The position numbers and the translations under genes are program-made. DNA of 48,420 bases from assembly GCA_031177765.1 (NCBI GenBank), contig JAPSKH010000016.1, forward strand, positions 1-48,420, read 5' to 3'. The DNA comes from Microbacterium sp. GTDB lineage: Bacteria > Actinomycetota > Actinomycetes > Actinomycetales > Microbacteriaceae. The notes below the pieces were generated by a model. That model searched no databases. It worked only from the letters and a program-made list of their open reading frames with translations, and was not told where the DNA came from. Shown here in pieces: positions 1 through 9,679 of this stretch (position 1 is its first letter; every line of letters begins with the position of its first letter).

Positions 1-21
1 CCGGACCCGGAAAGGAGCACG

Positions 22-309
22 ATGGCCGTCTTCTCCGTCGACAGTGACGCGGTGCTGGCCAGCACCGCGGCCGTGCGGGGCACGATCGACCGGCTGCAGG
101 CCGAGTCCAACGCGATGCTCGCGCAGCTGACACAGCTGCAGGGCTCGTGGACCGGATCCGCCTCCGTCGCCTTCCATACGGTCGTGGACCAGTGGCGGGC
201 GACTCAGCGACAGGTCGAGGACTCGCTCGCCGGGATCAATGCGGCCCTCTCTGCCGCGGCACAGCAGTACGCCGACACGGAGCTGGCCGCGGCGAGCCTG
301 TTCCGCTGA
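22..309 (+). CDS. WXG100 (ESAT-6-like) family protein
   Basis: The 95-residue product is the usual size of WXG100 proteins, small helical-hairpin substrates of type VII (ESX/Ess) secretion. The signature Trp-Xaa-Gly turn is visible as SWTG near residue 43, between two alanine- and glutamine-rich amphipathic helices. There is no signal peptide, as expected for this family. An AAAGGAG ribosome-binding site lies just ahead of the ATG, so the gene is complete although it begins at the window edge. No secretion ATPase or partner is visible on this side; a partner may lie left of the window. A strong hairpin terminator follows. The family call is firm; the exported partner and role are unknown. Confidence 0.88.
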   Translation: MAVFSVDSDAVLASTAAVRGTIDRLQAESNAMLAQLTQLQGSWTGSASVAFHTVVDQWRATQRQVEDSLAGINAALSAAAQQYADTELAAASLFR

Positions 310-322
310 CGCCGCACAGACG

Positions 323-356
323 CCGATGGGCCCCTCCCGGAGGAGGGGCCCATCGG
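323..356. terminator. Bidirectional intrinsic terminator between the WXG100 gene and groEL
   Basis: Perfect 15-bp inverted repeat (arms 323-337 and 342-356) with a 4-base loop, placed between two convergent genes. There is no long T-tract, as is common for actinobacterial terminators. Confidence 0.8.
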
Positions 357-384
357 TGCAGTCGGTCGACCTGTGTGGGCTGGA

Positions 385-2040
<1,656 letters not shown>

Positions 2041-2067
2041 TTAGCACTCAACAATAGCGAGTGCTAA
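2041..2067. promoter_or_regulatory. CIRCE operator (HrcA binding site)
   Basis: Perfect TTAGCACTC-N9-GAGTGCTAA inverted repeat, matching the CIRCE consensus exactly. It lies around the expected groEL transcription start, downstream of the -10 element. Confidence 0.95.
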
Positions 2068-2070
2068 ATC

Positions 2071-2099
2071 ATTCTGGCACTCGCACCTACCGAGTGCAA
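2071..2099 (-). promoter_or_regulatory. groEL promoter (-35/-10)
   Basis: On the minus strand TTGCAC (2099-2094) and CAGAAT (2076-2071) are separated by 17 bp, a good SigA-type promoter. It is interleaved with the two CIRCE-like repeats. Confidence 0.65.
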
Positions 2100-2100
2100 G
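2074..2100. promoter_or_regulatory. Second, degenerate CIRCE-like operator overlapping the groEL promoter
   Basis: CTGGCACTC-N9-GAGTGCAAG keeps 7 of 9 positions of each CIRCE arm and the exact 9-bp spacer. It begins 6 bp from the perfect site and covers the groEL -35 to -10 region. Binding by HrcA is inferred. Confidence 0.65.
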
Positions 2101-2127
2101 CCACGGGGACGGACGCCGAAACGCACG

Positions 2128-2157
2128 GAAACGGGATGCCTCGCGGCATCCCGTTTC
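2128..2157 (-). terminator. Intrinsic terminator downstream of the cold-shock gene
   Basis: A 13-bp perfect stem (2128-2140 / 2145-2157) with a TCGC loop lies 11 bases past the csp stop codon and upstream of the groEL promoter. Confidence 0.75.
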
Positions 2158-2168
2158 TTCGATCCGGC

Positions 2169-2372
2169 TCAGGCGACGACGCGCACCGACTCCGCCTGCG
2201 GGCCCTTCTGACCCGCGCCGACGGTGAACTCCACGGCCTGTCCTTCTTCGAGGACGCGGAAACCGGTCATGTCGATGTTCGAGTAGTGGACGAAGACGTC
2301 CTGGCCGTCGGCGCCGGTGATGAAACCGAAGCCCTTCTCGGCGTTGAACCACTTGACGGTGCCCTGGGTCAT
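2169..2372 (-). CDS. Cold-shock domain protein (CspA family)
   Basis: The 67-residue single-domain product begins [10 protein letters not shown] and carries both RNA-binding motifs of the family: RNP1 (KGFGFI) and RNP2 (VFVHY). It is a cytoplasmic single-stranded nucleic-acid chaperone. The reading frame continues 15 codons upstream, but the start at 2372 is preferred. It follows an AGGAGA ribosome-binding site, and family members begin at this methionine. The gene is monocistronic, with a hairpin terminator right after it. Confidence 0.95.
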   Translation of the reverse strand: MTQGTVKWFNAEKGFGFITGADGQDVFVHYSNIDMTGFRVLEEGQAVEFTVGAGQKGPQAESVRVVA

Positions 2373-2518
2373 GCGAAATCTCCTGTTGCCGGCGGTACTG
2401 GGCTTCATCGTATGCACCGGCCGCGGCGCGTTCCCGGGTTTTCGTCACTTGTTGACGCGCGGGAACACAACTGTTTACCCGGCGGAAACACTCACGCCGG
2501 GCGGCCCCTCGGGACGGG

Positions 2519-3088
2519 TCAGGGAGTGGGAGCCGGCGTCTGCCCGGCGGCGGTGCGGTCCAGCCCGATGACGACGGTCAGCTGCCGGGCATCGGGCTGC
2601 GCCGGCTGGTAGGCGTCGCTCTGCTCGATCGCCGCTCCGCCGATCACGCCGGCCAGGCCCGCGGCCGCGCCCTCGTCCTCGGGGTCGAGGTAGAACACCG
2701 TCGTGGTCGGGAAGTCCTCGGATCCCGCCTCGCCCGCAGTCACGGTGTCGGCGAGCCAGCCGGCGGAGACGATGTCATCCTTCGTCTGCGTGGCCAGGCC
2801 CTGCTCGGGCGTGGCGTTGAGGACGAGCACGTGGTACGAGGTGTCGACCACGGGAGTGACCTGCGGCACCGGGGTCTGCGTCGCGGTCGGCTCGGGACCC
2901 AGTTCGATGCGGCCGGAGGCCAGCAGCGTGCCGAAGATGCCGACCGCGATCAGCACCACCGTCGCGAGCGCGGCCCACAGCAGCACGACCCAGCCGCGCA
3001 TGCGCGGATTCTCCGCTCGATGTGCGCCGACTCGGTCTGCGTCCGGGAGGTCGTCGAAGCGATCCCGCGGGAAGGTCGAACTCGGCAC
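2519..3088 (-). CDS. LytR C-terminal-domain (LytR_C) membrane-anchored protein
   Basis: The 189-residue product has a cytoplasmic N-terminus, one transmembrane helix at about residues 31-57, a Thr/Pro-rich linker, and an extracellular LytR_C-type domain starting around [15 protein letters not shown]. It lacks the catalytic LytR-CpsA-Psr domain, so it is not expected to attach wall polymers by itself. In actinobacteria such stand-alone proteins sit on the cell envelope with unproven function. It is the last gene of a minus-strand run after the DUF2332 and DUF3263 genes (42-bp gap). The tail ends in a short Thr/Pro segment. Confidence 0.8.
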   Translation of the reverse strand: MPSSTFPRDRFDDLPDADRVGAHRAENPRMRGWVVLLWAALATVVLIAVGIFGTLLASGRIELGPEPTATQTPVPQVTPVVDTSYHVLVLNATPEQGLATQTKDDIVSAGWLADTVTAGEAGSEDFPTTTVFYLDPEDEGAAAGLAGVIGGAAIEQSDAYQPAQPDARQLTVVIGLDRTAAGQTPAPTP

Positions 3089-3130
3089 CCGACGATGCTA
3101 CCGGGCCGGACCGGAGGAACCGTGCGCGTG

Positions 3131-3379
3131 TCAGCGCGCGTCGGCGGCGCGGCTGAGCCGCTCCTTGAGCCGCTCGTCCCGCAGCCGCCGCAGGCGTTTG
3201 ACCAGCATCGGGTCGTGCGCCTGCGCCTCGGCCGTGTCGATCAGCCGACCGAGCAGCTGGTAGTAGCGCGCCGGCGAGATGCCCAGTTCCGCGCGGATCG
3301 CCTCCTCCTTGGCGCCCGCGTGCCGGCGCCATTCCGCCTCGAAATCGAGGATGGCGCGGTCGCGGTCACTGAGGGGCAC
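3131..3379 (-). CDS. DUF3263 protein, small helix-turn-helix-like
   Basis: The 82-residue basic, helical protein matches the actinobacterial DUF3263 pattern. It has an N-terminal [13 protein letters not shown] helix and a helix-turn-helix-like segment ([20 protein letters not shown]). The family is often found next to LytR_C proteins, as here. DNA binding is plausible from the HTH-like segment but unproven. It starts 9 bases after the DUF2332 stop, consistent with one transcript. Confidence 0.85.
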   Translation of the reverse strand: MPLSDRDRAILDFEAEWRRHAGAKEEAIRAELGISPARYYQLLGRLIDTAEAQAHDPMLVKRLRRLRDERLKERLSRAADAR

Positions 3380-3388
3380 GCGGTTACG

Positions 3389-4393
3389 TTAGCCCGCGGC
3401 ATCCGATCCGCCGGCGCGCCACTCCACGAACCCGCCGAGTGGATCCACGGCGGCCAGCGGCACGCCGTCGCGACCGAGCACGAACCCGCTCCACACGTCG
3501 GGGTCCACAGGAGGCCGCCACGCGTCGTGCAGCCCGGGCGGGTCGATGGAGATCCAGACCGCGTCCAGTTCGCGAAGCGTCCGCAGGAGGCGATCCCGGC
3601 CGGCGCGGGGAATGTGCGGGAGGACGCCGGGCGTCGTGACGACGAGGGTCGCGCCGGCCGGCGCGCGCTCGATCAGCGCGAGCAGGACCTCGGGGTCGGT
3701 GGCGTCGCCGGGAACGAGCAGCGGCGGATCGGTCGCGGCGATGTCGAGGGCGGCTTCGATGCGCTGAGCCCGGCCCTCCTCGCCCGGCCACACCAGCGCG
3801 GTGAGGAAGCGGCGGTCGGCGGCATCCCGCGCGTCCAGGGGGCTCAGGTCGACGCTCGCCCGCCACACCACGTCGGGCATCCTCAGCGGAGGATCGCCGG
3901 TCACGGTGCATTCCAGCAGCACCGGCGAGGCCCCGCCGGGCGGATCCAGCGCCACGACGTCGCCCGCGTCGGTCGGGCGGAACCGGTACGAGTAGCGGTC
4001 CGGGTAGAGGCACAGACCCGCGCTGGCCCCGATCTCCAGCAGAGCGACCGGCCCGTCGAGGGTCGCCAGCGCCGGCAGCAGCGCCGCGCAGCGCTGCGGC
4101 TCGTTCGTCTGGACGCTGCGCACCGAGACCTCCGCCACGGCGTCGTCGGCATGTGCTCGCAGCCATGTCGCCCACGATGCGAAGTCGCGCTCCGGGGCGC
4201 CGAGCATGCGGGTGACGGCGAAGACGAGCGGCGGCTGTCGCCGGGTCTCGGGGATGCGGGCGATGATCGCCGCGATCTCCTCGTCGGCTGCGACGCCGGC
4301 CGCCCATCCCGCGTACAGCTCGGAGCGTCCTGGCGCCTCGTCACGGGCGAACCGCGCGTAGCGCTCCGCGACGGCGACCACATCCGTTCCCAC
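3389..4393 (-). CDS. DUF2332 domain-containing protein
   Basis: The product of about 334 residues has the DUF2332 pattern: an N-terminal [14 protein letters not shown] segment, a central [12 protein letters not shown] motif resembling a nucleotide or SAM-binding glycine loop, and a late [14 protein letters not shown] segment. Biochemical function is unknown; the glycine loop suggests a methyltransferase-like fold. I chose the GTG at 4393 because GAGGA lies 7 bases ahead of it. The frame also allows GTG at 4411, which has no ribosome-binding site. It is first in the run leading to DUF3263 and LytR_C. Confidence 0.82.
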   Translation of the reverse strand: MGTDVVAVAERYARFARDEAPGRSELYAGWAAGVAADEEIAAIIARIPETRRQPPLVFAVTRMLGAPERDFASWATWLRAHADDAVAEVSVRSVQTNEPQRCAALLPALATLDGPVALLEIGASAGLCLYPDRYSYRFRPTDAGDVVALDPPGGASPVLLECTVTGDPPLRMPDVVWRASVDLSPLDARDAADRRFLTALVWPGEEGRAQRIEAALDIAATDPPLLVPGDATDPEVLLALIERAPAGATLVVTTPGVLPHIPRAGRDRLLRTLRELDAVWISIDPPGLHDAWRPPVDPDVWSGFVLGRDGVPLAAVDPLGGFVEWRAGGSDAAG

Positions 4394-4495
4394 TCCGCCA
4401 TCCTCACGCACCGGAGCCGCTCACGGGGAACGCCCAGCGCGGACGGAGCGGCCCGTCCAGCGCTGAGGTTGAATGGAGGGGAACGAGGAGGATTC

Positions 4496-4903
4496 ATGAC
4501 CTACGCCGTCGACAAGAGCGAGGAGCAGTGGCGAGCCGAGCTGACGCCGGAGCAGTACGCGGTGCTGCGGCAGGCCGGGACGGAGCGCCCGTGGACCGGT
4601 GAGCTGCTGGACGAGCAGCGTGCCGGGCTGTACACGTGTGCGGCGTGCGGCGCGGAGCTGTTCCGCAGCGGCACGAAGTTCGACTCGCACTGCGGATGGC
4701 CGAGCTTCTACGAGTCGGTCCGCCCCGAGGCGGTCGAGCTGCTGGAGGACCGCAGCCACGGGATGGTGCGCACCGAGGTGCGCTGCGCCACCTGCGGCTC
4801 CCACCTCGGGCACGTCTTCCCCGACGGCTTCGGCACCCCGACCGGCGACCGCTACTGCATGAACTCGATCTCCCTCGGCTTCACGCCCGAGGAGAGTGCG
4901 TGA
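4496..4903 (+). CDS. msrB: Peptide-methionine (R)-S-oxide reductase
   Basis: The 135-residue product repairs the R-form of methionine sulfoxide in oxidised proteins. It carries two zinc-binding CxxC pairs (CAAC and CATC), the HCGWPSFYE segment, and the catalytic RYCMNS cysteine near the C-terminus. Length is normal. The start was placed at the ATG after a strong AGGAGG site; the frame upstream is open for over 1.5 kb but is an antisense shadow. The stop overlaps the start of the nitroreductase-like gene by 4 bases, so the two are translationally coupled and may share a role in oxidative stress. Confidence 0.97.
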   Translation: MTYAVDKSEEQWRAELTPEQYAVLRQAGTERPWTGELLDEQRAGLYTCAACGAELFRSGTKFDSHCGWPSFYESVRPEAVELLEDRSHGMVRTEVRCATCGSHLGHVFPDGFGTPTGDRYCMNSISLGFTPEESA

Positions 4904-5481
4904 CCGTTCCCACGCTTCCTCCCCGGCGCGTGGGACCGGCATTGGAGGCGATGCGCGCTCGGCGCTCCTGGTCCAAGGTGACCGGCGAGGCGCCGACGCA
5001 CGCGGAGCTGGTGCGACTCGTGTCCGCGGCCGCCCGCGTCGCCGACCACTCGTCGCTCCAGCCGTGGCGGCTGATCGAGCTGCGCGGCGACGACCGCGAG
5101 CGCCTCGGCCGGGCCATCAACAAGGCGCTCGGCGAGAAGGGCTCCTCGTCCAAGCCGCTGCGCGCGCCGCTGCTCATCGCCATCGTCGCCTGCTACCGCA
5201 AGAGCGACAAGGTGCCGAAGTGGGAGCAGGAGGCCGTCGCCGCGGGGGTCGGCCATGCGCTCAGCCTGCTGCTGGATGAGGCCGGGTGGGGGGTCATGTG
5301 GCGCACCGGCCACTACACGCGATCCAAGCCCGTCGCCAAGGCGCACGGCCTGGCGAAGAACGAGAAGCTGCTGGGCTGGCTCTACGTCGGCGGCAAGCCG
5401 GAGTCGTCGCGGCCCGAGCGCCGCAAGGACGTCGACGGCCGCGCCTTCCTGTCCCGGATGCCGCAGCCCACGGGGGCCTGA
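4900..5481 (+). CDS. Nitroreductase family protein
   Basis: The 193-residue product resembles small FMN-dependent nitroreductase-fold proteins. An N-terminal Arg-Arg-Ser segment (RARRSWSKV) would contact the FMN phosphate. It is followed by [14 protein letters not shown], in the position of the usual N-x-Q-P-W motif, and a C-terminal LGWLYVGG strand. Substrate is unknown. The GTG start overlaps the msrB stop (GTGA), with a GAGGAG site about 6 bases ahead. It converges on the next gene with only 4 bases between stops. Confidence 0.85.
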   Translation: MTVPTLPPRRVGPALEAMRARRSWSKVTGEAPTHAELVRLVSAAARVADHSSLQPWRLIELRGDDRERLGRAINKALGEKGSSSKPLRAPLLIAIVACYRKSDKVPKWEQEAVAAGVGHALSLLLDEAGWGVMWRTGHYTRSKPVAKAHGLAKNEKLLGWLYVGGKPESSRPERRKDVDGRAFLSRMPQPTGA

Positions 5482-5485
5482 GCAC

Positions 5486-6442
5486 TCAGCGGCGTCGCCG
5501 GCGGCTCCACGGCACCACTGCCACGACGACCGACGCCATCGCGACGGCCACCATGGCCAGCTGCTGCGCGAGCCCCGGCGACGCCGGCGCGGGCCACACG
5601 AGGTCCAGGACGAGCGAGGTCACCAGCTGGCCGACCACGGTGCCCAGGCCGAGCAGCAGCACGCCGGTGTACTGCACGATCGCGGCCGCCATGAAGATGT
5701 AGACGACGCCCATGGCGCCCCCCAGATAGAGCCAGGGATCCGGAGGGAATGCCGCCGGCGGGCGCGTGACCGACACATGGATGAGCGCGGCGACCGTGAG
5801 CAGGATCGTCCCCCCGGTGAAGTTCACGAGCGTCGCTGTGAGCGGCGTGCCCACCCGCTGGCGCAGTCTGCCGTTGGTGGCCTGCTGCCACGCGATGCCC
5901 ATGCCGGCGAAGAACGGCAGCACGAGCATCCACAGCGGCACCTCGGAGAGCCCGTCGCCGACCAGCGCGAGGCCCACGGCGGCCAGTGACAGCGCTCCTC
6001 CGGCCAGTCGTGGTCCCGTCACCGCCACCACACCCGCGGGCCCGAAGCCGACGCGGTCCAGCAGCAGCCCGTTGACCGTCTGACCTGCGACGATGCCGAC
6101 GGTGAACAGGGATACCCCGATGACGCCGACGGCCAGCCCCTGTGTGGCGACCGTGAAGGCGCCCGCGGCGCCGCCTGCCAGCATCCACCACGGGATGTCG
6201 CGCTCGCGCAGCGCCGCGACGAGCCGGGCGAATCCGGCGCGTCCCGACGGCAGGAGTGCCGACAGCACGATCAGCAGCACCAGTCCCGACCCGAACGAGA
6301 CGACGGCGGCGACGAAGCCGTTCTCCAGGCGCACCCCGAGGGTGCCGTTGATGCGCGCCTGGATCGCGGTGAGCATGCCGATGGTCGCGGCCGAACCGAG
6401 GGCGACGGCGGCGGACATGCGGCGTTCGGTCACTCGTCCCAT
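5486..6442 (-). CDS. DMT-superfamily transporter, DUF606 (YdcZ-like) duplicated form
   Basis: The product is about 318 residues with roughly ten hydrophobic helices arranged as two similar halves. Each half has a GxLLxxQxxxN-type segment (IGMLTAIQARING and GMGIAWQQATNGRL), typical of DUF606/YdcZ proteins of the drug/metabolite transporter superfamily. It is an inner-membrane permease; substrate is unknown. The frame opens at 6565, but the first 41 codons overlap the divergent gene and lack transporter character. ATG 6442 is therefore preferred, with weak ribosome-binding support, and GTG 6433 or ATG 6418 are alternatives. Confidence 0.85.
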   Translation of the reverse strand: MGRVTERRMSAAVALGSAATIGMLTAIQARINGTLGVRLENGFVAAVVSFGSGLVLLIVLSALLPSGRAGFARLVAALRERDIPWWMLAGGAAGAFTVATQGLAVGVIGVSLFTVGIVAGQTVNGLLLDRVGFGPAGVVAVTGPRLAGGALSLAAVGLALVGDGLSEVPLWMLVLPFFAGMGIAWQQATNGRLRQRVGTPLTATLVNFTGGTILLTVAALIHVSVTRPPAAFPPDPWLYLGGAMGVVYIFMAAAIVQYTGVLLLGLGTVVGQLVTSLVLDLVWPAPASPGLAQQLAMVAVAMASVVVAVVPWSRRRRR

Positions 6443-6470
6443 GATGCCGTCATCCGGCACGAGGCGACGC

Positions 6471-7157
6471 ATGGCGACGTCCGGTTTACGCTGGAGCGTG
6501 GCCGTCTCCGCTCGCACCCGCACGCTGCTCGCCTGGCTTCCGGCGGCCGTGCTCACCGTCATCATCGCGGGTGTCGTCGTGGCGTCGATGGCGATCCAGC
6601 AGTCGTGGTGGACGCAGGAGCAGCCTGCGGCATCCGCGGATCAGAAGGCTGCCGACGGATCGACGATGCTCACGGACGCCGGCTTCGACTACGTCAATGT
6701 CGAGGGCATCGTGCGCGTGCGCGTCGGCGAGGGCGGACTGCCGGCCACAGAGCTCGGGCTCCCTGCCGACGGCGACAAGTCCGCGGAGTTCCGCCGTCCC
6801 GTGCGTGCGATCATCGCCGCCGGTGAAGACGTGTTCGTGCTGGACGACATCGCGAGCCTCACAGCGGCGTCCCGGGACGGCCGGCTCATCGCCGTCACGC
6901 TGCGGCCCGACGTCGTCCGCGGCTGGCCGGGAGCCGTGGCCTACCTGCGGGGCCTGTCCGCGGAGTTCGGATGGGATGCCTCGCAGCTGGACCGACTGGG
7001 CGACGATCTGGCGGAATTCAACCGCGCGGGCGACGGGACGACCTTCACCGCCACCATCGGGCCGTCGGACGGCACGGCGCAGATCAGCGGCACGCTCACG
7101 TTCGACCGCGAGACCGGCGCCACGCCCGTGGAGATCACCTTCGCGCCGGCGGCGTGA
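6471..7157 (+). CDS. Unrecognised membrane-anchored protein
   Basis: I do not recognise a family. The product (228 residues from ATG 6471; 219 from GTG 6498) has one N-terminal transmembrane helix at about residues 19-42 with a short basic cytoplasmic tail. The outer part of about 185 residues has no cysteines and is rich in short beta-like stretches. GAGGCG precedes the ATG at a fair distance. It is divergent from the DUF606 transporter with only 28 bases between starts, so the two promoters must overlap or the transcripts are leaderless. Confidence 0.7.
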   Translation: MATSGLRWSVAVSARTRTLLAWLPAAVLTVIIAGVVVASMAIQQSWWTQEQPAASADQKAADGSTMLTDAGFDYVNVEGIVRVRVGEGGLPATELGLPADGDKSAEFRRPVRAIIAAGEDVFVLDDIASLTAASRDGRLIAVTLRPDVVRGWPGAVAYLRGLSAEFGWDASQLDRLGDDLAEFNRAGDGTTFTATIGPSDGTAQISGTLTFDRETGATPVEITFAPAA

Positions 7158-7172
7158 CGAGCTGATGGATGC

Positions 7173-9488
7173 TCAGCGGTAGGCGGCCTCGTAATGGACG
7201 TCGCCCGCCTCGAAGAAGGCGTAGCGGATGCCCTTGACCAGCCTGACCTCGTAGTCGACCGGCGCTCCGTCCGCCGTGAGCGAGGTGAGCGTCAGGCCCC
7301 CCGATTCCAGAGGCAGCATGCCTTGCAGCAGACCCCGCACGCGCGCGTCCACCCGCACGTCGAAGGACATGTCGCCCGCTCCCGTCTGGACGACGCTGTC
7401 GAAGCGCGAGGCCTCGCGCCCCTCGGTGAACTCGAGCAGCTGCTGCGCGGAGACCATCGGCACATCCAGACGCAGCGCCGCCTCCATGAGCGTGCGGTCG
7501 AAGTCGTCGCTGAAGTCGAAGTGCGTTCCGAACGCGCCGTAGTATCCGCGATCATCCCGCGCGGCGGCGATGAGCCCTTCGATGGCCACCGCTGATCCGA
7601 GCCACGTCTCGTTGACCAGATGCGACTCCTGCTGGAAGACGTTCAGCATCCGGCCGTCGACGTCGCTGAACCGCATGGGCAGTGCCGAGCCGGTGAGGTA
7701 CCCGGGTTCCTCTCCGACCCAGTCGGGCGGCCAGTGGTAGTAGTTCATGTCGAGGCGCATGCCCCATCGCTCCTGCTCCGCCGGCAGACTCAGCCAGTCG
7801 CTGTAGGCGATGCAATGCAGTCGGTGACCGGTCTGGGGCGGAAGCGCGGGGAATCGCCGGCGGAAGTCCAGGACCGAGGCGACGAACGCCGCATCGAGCG
7901 ACGCTTCGGTCCAGTCGCGGCAGTCGGTGGTGACGTGCACGCCGATATCGAACCCCGCATCGGCGTAGCTCCTGGCGTCGTCGGCGGCCAACGGCGTCGA
8001 CGGGTACAGCCACGTCGTCGCGCGAGGGCACTCCCACGCATCCACGTCGCATCCTGGGTCGGAGGCGGCGAGCATCCGGTCGAAGAACCGTGCGGAGCCG
8101 TCCCACGTCCCGTGGTCATCCGCGGTCATGACCAGTGCGGCCTCCTCACCGTGAGGCAGGTACCAGAACCGGGGCAGCGGCGAGGTGTCCGCGTGCAGTC
8201 CGATGAGCACGTTGCTCAGCAGCCGCATCTGCTCGTCTGCTTGGGGGATGCCGATCTTCGAGAGGTCCAGATAGTCGGCCTCTCCGTCGGACCCCATGAA
8301 GAGATCGTTCGCACGGATGGGCGCGAGAGCGTCGTTCTCCTCCCCCGCCCTCGCCGGATCCCCCTGCCGCGTGTACATCACCGAGGTGGCGAGGTCGTAG
8401 CTGAAGGCGGCGATCCGGCCGCCCGCGGTGCCCACTTCGGTCAGCGTCACGGCGGGCAGCGCGCCGGGGCCCTGCGGGTCGGCGGTCAGCGCGGCGACGA
8501 TGCGGCTCGTCGGTGCGGCCTCGTACACGAGCGCGTCCCCGTGGAACTGCATCGGGCCGGCGGTGATCCCGGCGCCGGGCGGCTGGGACGTGTCGATCGC
8601 GAGATAGGCATCGGCGAGCGTCTCGCCGGTCGCCGTCAGTCCGGCCAGCTGCGACAACGGGCCCTGCGGCTTCATCGCGATCAGATCCCCGCCGCCTCGG
8701 ACCCACGACTCCAGGGCGGCGACGTGGGGTCCTGTCGCGCTGCCGGCGCCGAGAAGGACGACGGCATGGCCGGCGAGCGCGTCATCGGTCACCTGCTCGG
8801 GCGTGACCGTGTCGAAGCCGGTGAAACCCTCGGCGCGAAGGATCTCGGCCAGGTAGGCGTCGCGCGTCTGCTCGCGTGCCACCAGCAGGATGCTGCCGCC
8901 CAGTCCCTGCGCGGGATCCGGCGCGGGCGGCACGGTGAACGACCACGCGTCCACGACGGCGTCCTCGGAGGACCGCGTCTGCACCTGCACCGCGTACTGT
9001 CCGACGGGAAGCGGCGCGTCGGGCGTGAACGACACCGTTCCGCCGTCCTGGGTGCTGCGTCCGGCGATGACGTCACCGTCCTGCAGGACCGCGATGGTGA
9101 ACTCCTGCCGGGGGCTCAGCCGCCCGATGTCCAACCGGGCGTGGATCCCGGTGCCGGCGGGAACGGTCGCGGAATCGGGAGCCGGGTGCCGGGCCACGAC
9201 GTGGGCGTGCGCACCGCCTGCGGCGATCGCGAGAAGGGCGGAGGCCCCCGCCACGGCCAGACACATGAGAAGGACCAGCGCCGCCGGATGGAACCGGCGA
9301 GGCGGCTCTCGCGGACTGGAGGAGCTCGGCGCCGCCGGCGGCGCCGGGCGCGCACGGGCGTGCTTCTCACCGCGCGATCGGTCCGAGCGCTGGTCTTGGC
9401 GCTCCTCCACGCGTCCGGGAAGGATCAACGCGTCTCCCCCCAGGGCGGCTCGGGCACCGCTCCTGCCGAAGAGACGACGGATCGCCAT
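7173..9488 (-). CDS. Large secreted/membrane protein: CopC-like domain + glutaminase-like fold + polysaccharide deacetylase-like domain
   Basis: The 771-residue product starts with a basic cytoplasmic stretch and one transmembrane helix (about 69-91) ending GGAHAH. Next is a CopC-like Ig domain (about 95-195: AHVVARHPAPDSATVPAGT), then a Rossmann-like domain resembling class I glutamine-amidotransferase/ThuA folds (about 205-330: ILLVAREQTRDAY, VVLLGAGSATGPHV). The last large part resembles NodB-type carbohydrate deacetylases, with an MTADDHG motif (D457, D458, H459) and VHVTTDC (H518). The usual second histidine of the HxxxH metal site is absent, so activity is uncertain. The ATG at 9488 is preferred over an upstream frame extension that runs toward the tRNA. 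Substrate is unknown. Confidence 0.65.
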   Translation of the reverse strand: MAIRRLFGRSGARAALGGDALILPGRVEERQDQRSDRSRGEKHARARPAPPAAPSSSSPREPPRRFHPAALVLLMCLAVAGASALLAIAAGGAHAHVVARHPAPDSATVPAGTGIHARLDIGRLSPRQEFTIAVLQDGDVIAGRSTQDGGTVSFTPDAPLPVGQYAVQVQTRSSEDAVVDAWSFTVPPAPDPAQGLGGSILLVAREQTRDAYLAEILRAEGFTGFDTVTPEQVTDDALAGHAVVLLGAGSATGPHVAALESWVRGGGDLIAMKPQGPLSQLAGLTATGETLADAYLAIDTSQPPGAGITAGPMQFHGDALVYEAAPTSRIVAALTADPQGPGALPAVTLTEVGTAGGRIAAFSYDLATSVMYTRQGDPARAGEENDALAPIRANDLFMGSDGEADYLDLSKIGIPQADEQMRLLSNVLIGLHADTSPLPRFWYLPHGEEAALVMTADDHGTWDGSARFFDRMLAASDPGCDVDAWECPRATTWLYPSTPLAADDARSYADAGFDIGVHVTTDCRDWTEASLDAAFVASVLDFRRRFPALPPQTGHRLHCIAYSDWLSLPAEQERWGMRLDMNYYHWPPDWVGEEPGYLTGSALPMRFSDVDGRMLNVFQQESHLVNETWLGSAVAIEGLIAAARDDRGYYGAFGTHFDFSDDFDRTLMEAALRLDVPMVSAQQLLEFTEGREASRFDSVVQTGAGDMSFDVRVDARVRGLLQGMLPLESGGLTLTSLTADGAPVDYEVRLVKGIRYAFFEAGDVHYEAAYR

Positions 9489-9555
9489 GCGTATTACGCC
9501 ACTCCGCGTTGCTTTGCCGGATCTTGAGCCGGCCACAGGATGGAATCGGACACCG

Positions 9556-9628
9556 AGCCGGCTACGGGACTCGAACCCGTAACCCCCTAATTACAAGTTA
9601 GGTGCGCTACCAATTGCGCCAAGCCGGC
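9556..9628 (-). tRNA. trnT: tRNA-Thr (anticodon TGT)
   Basis: On the minus strand a 73-base cloverleaf folds with acceptor arms GCCGGCT/AGCCGGC, D-stem GCGC/GCGC, and a perfect anticodon stem CCTAA/TTAGG around loop CTTGTAA. The T-arm is ACGGG-TTCGAGT-CCCGT. CCA is not encoded. Confidence 0.97.
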
Positions 9629-9679
9629 AGAGCGCTCAGTCTACCGGGCTGCGGTGCGCGCCCGACGACCGGGCGGGCG

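Noticed and set aside
2478..2501. Hairpin after the LytR_C gene as a terminator.
   Set aside because: Only a 7-bp stem with a 10-base loop and no T-rich end; too weak to call.
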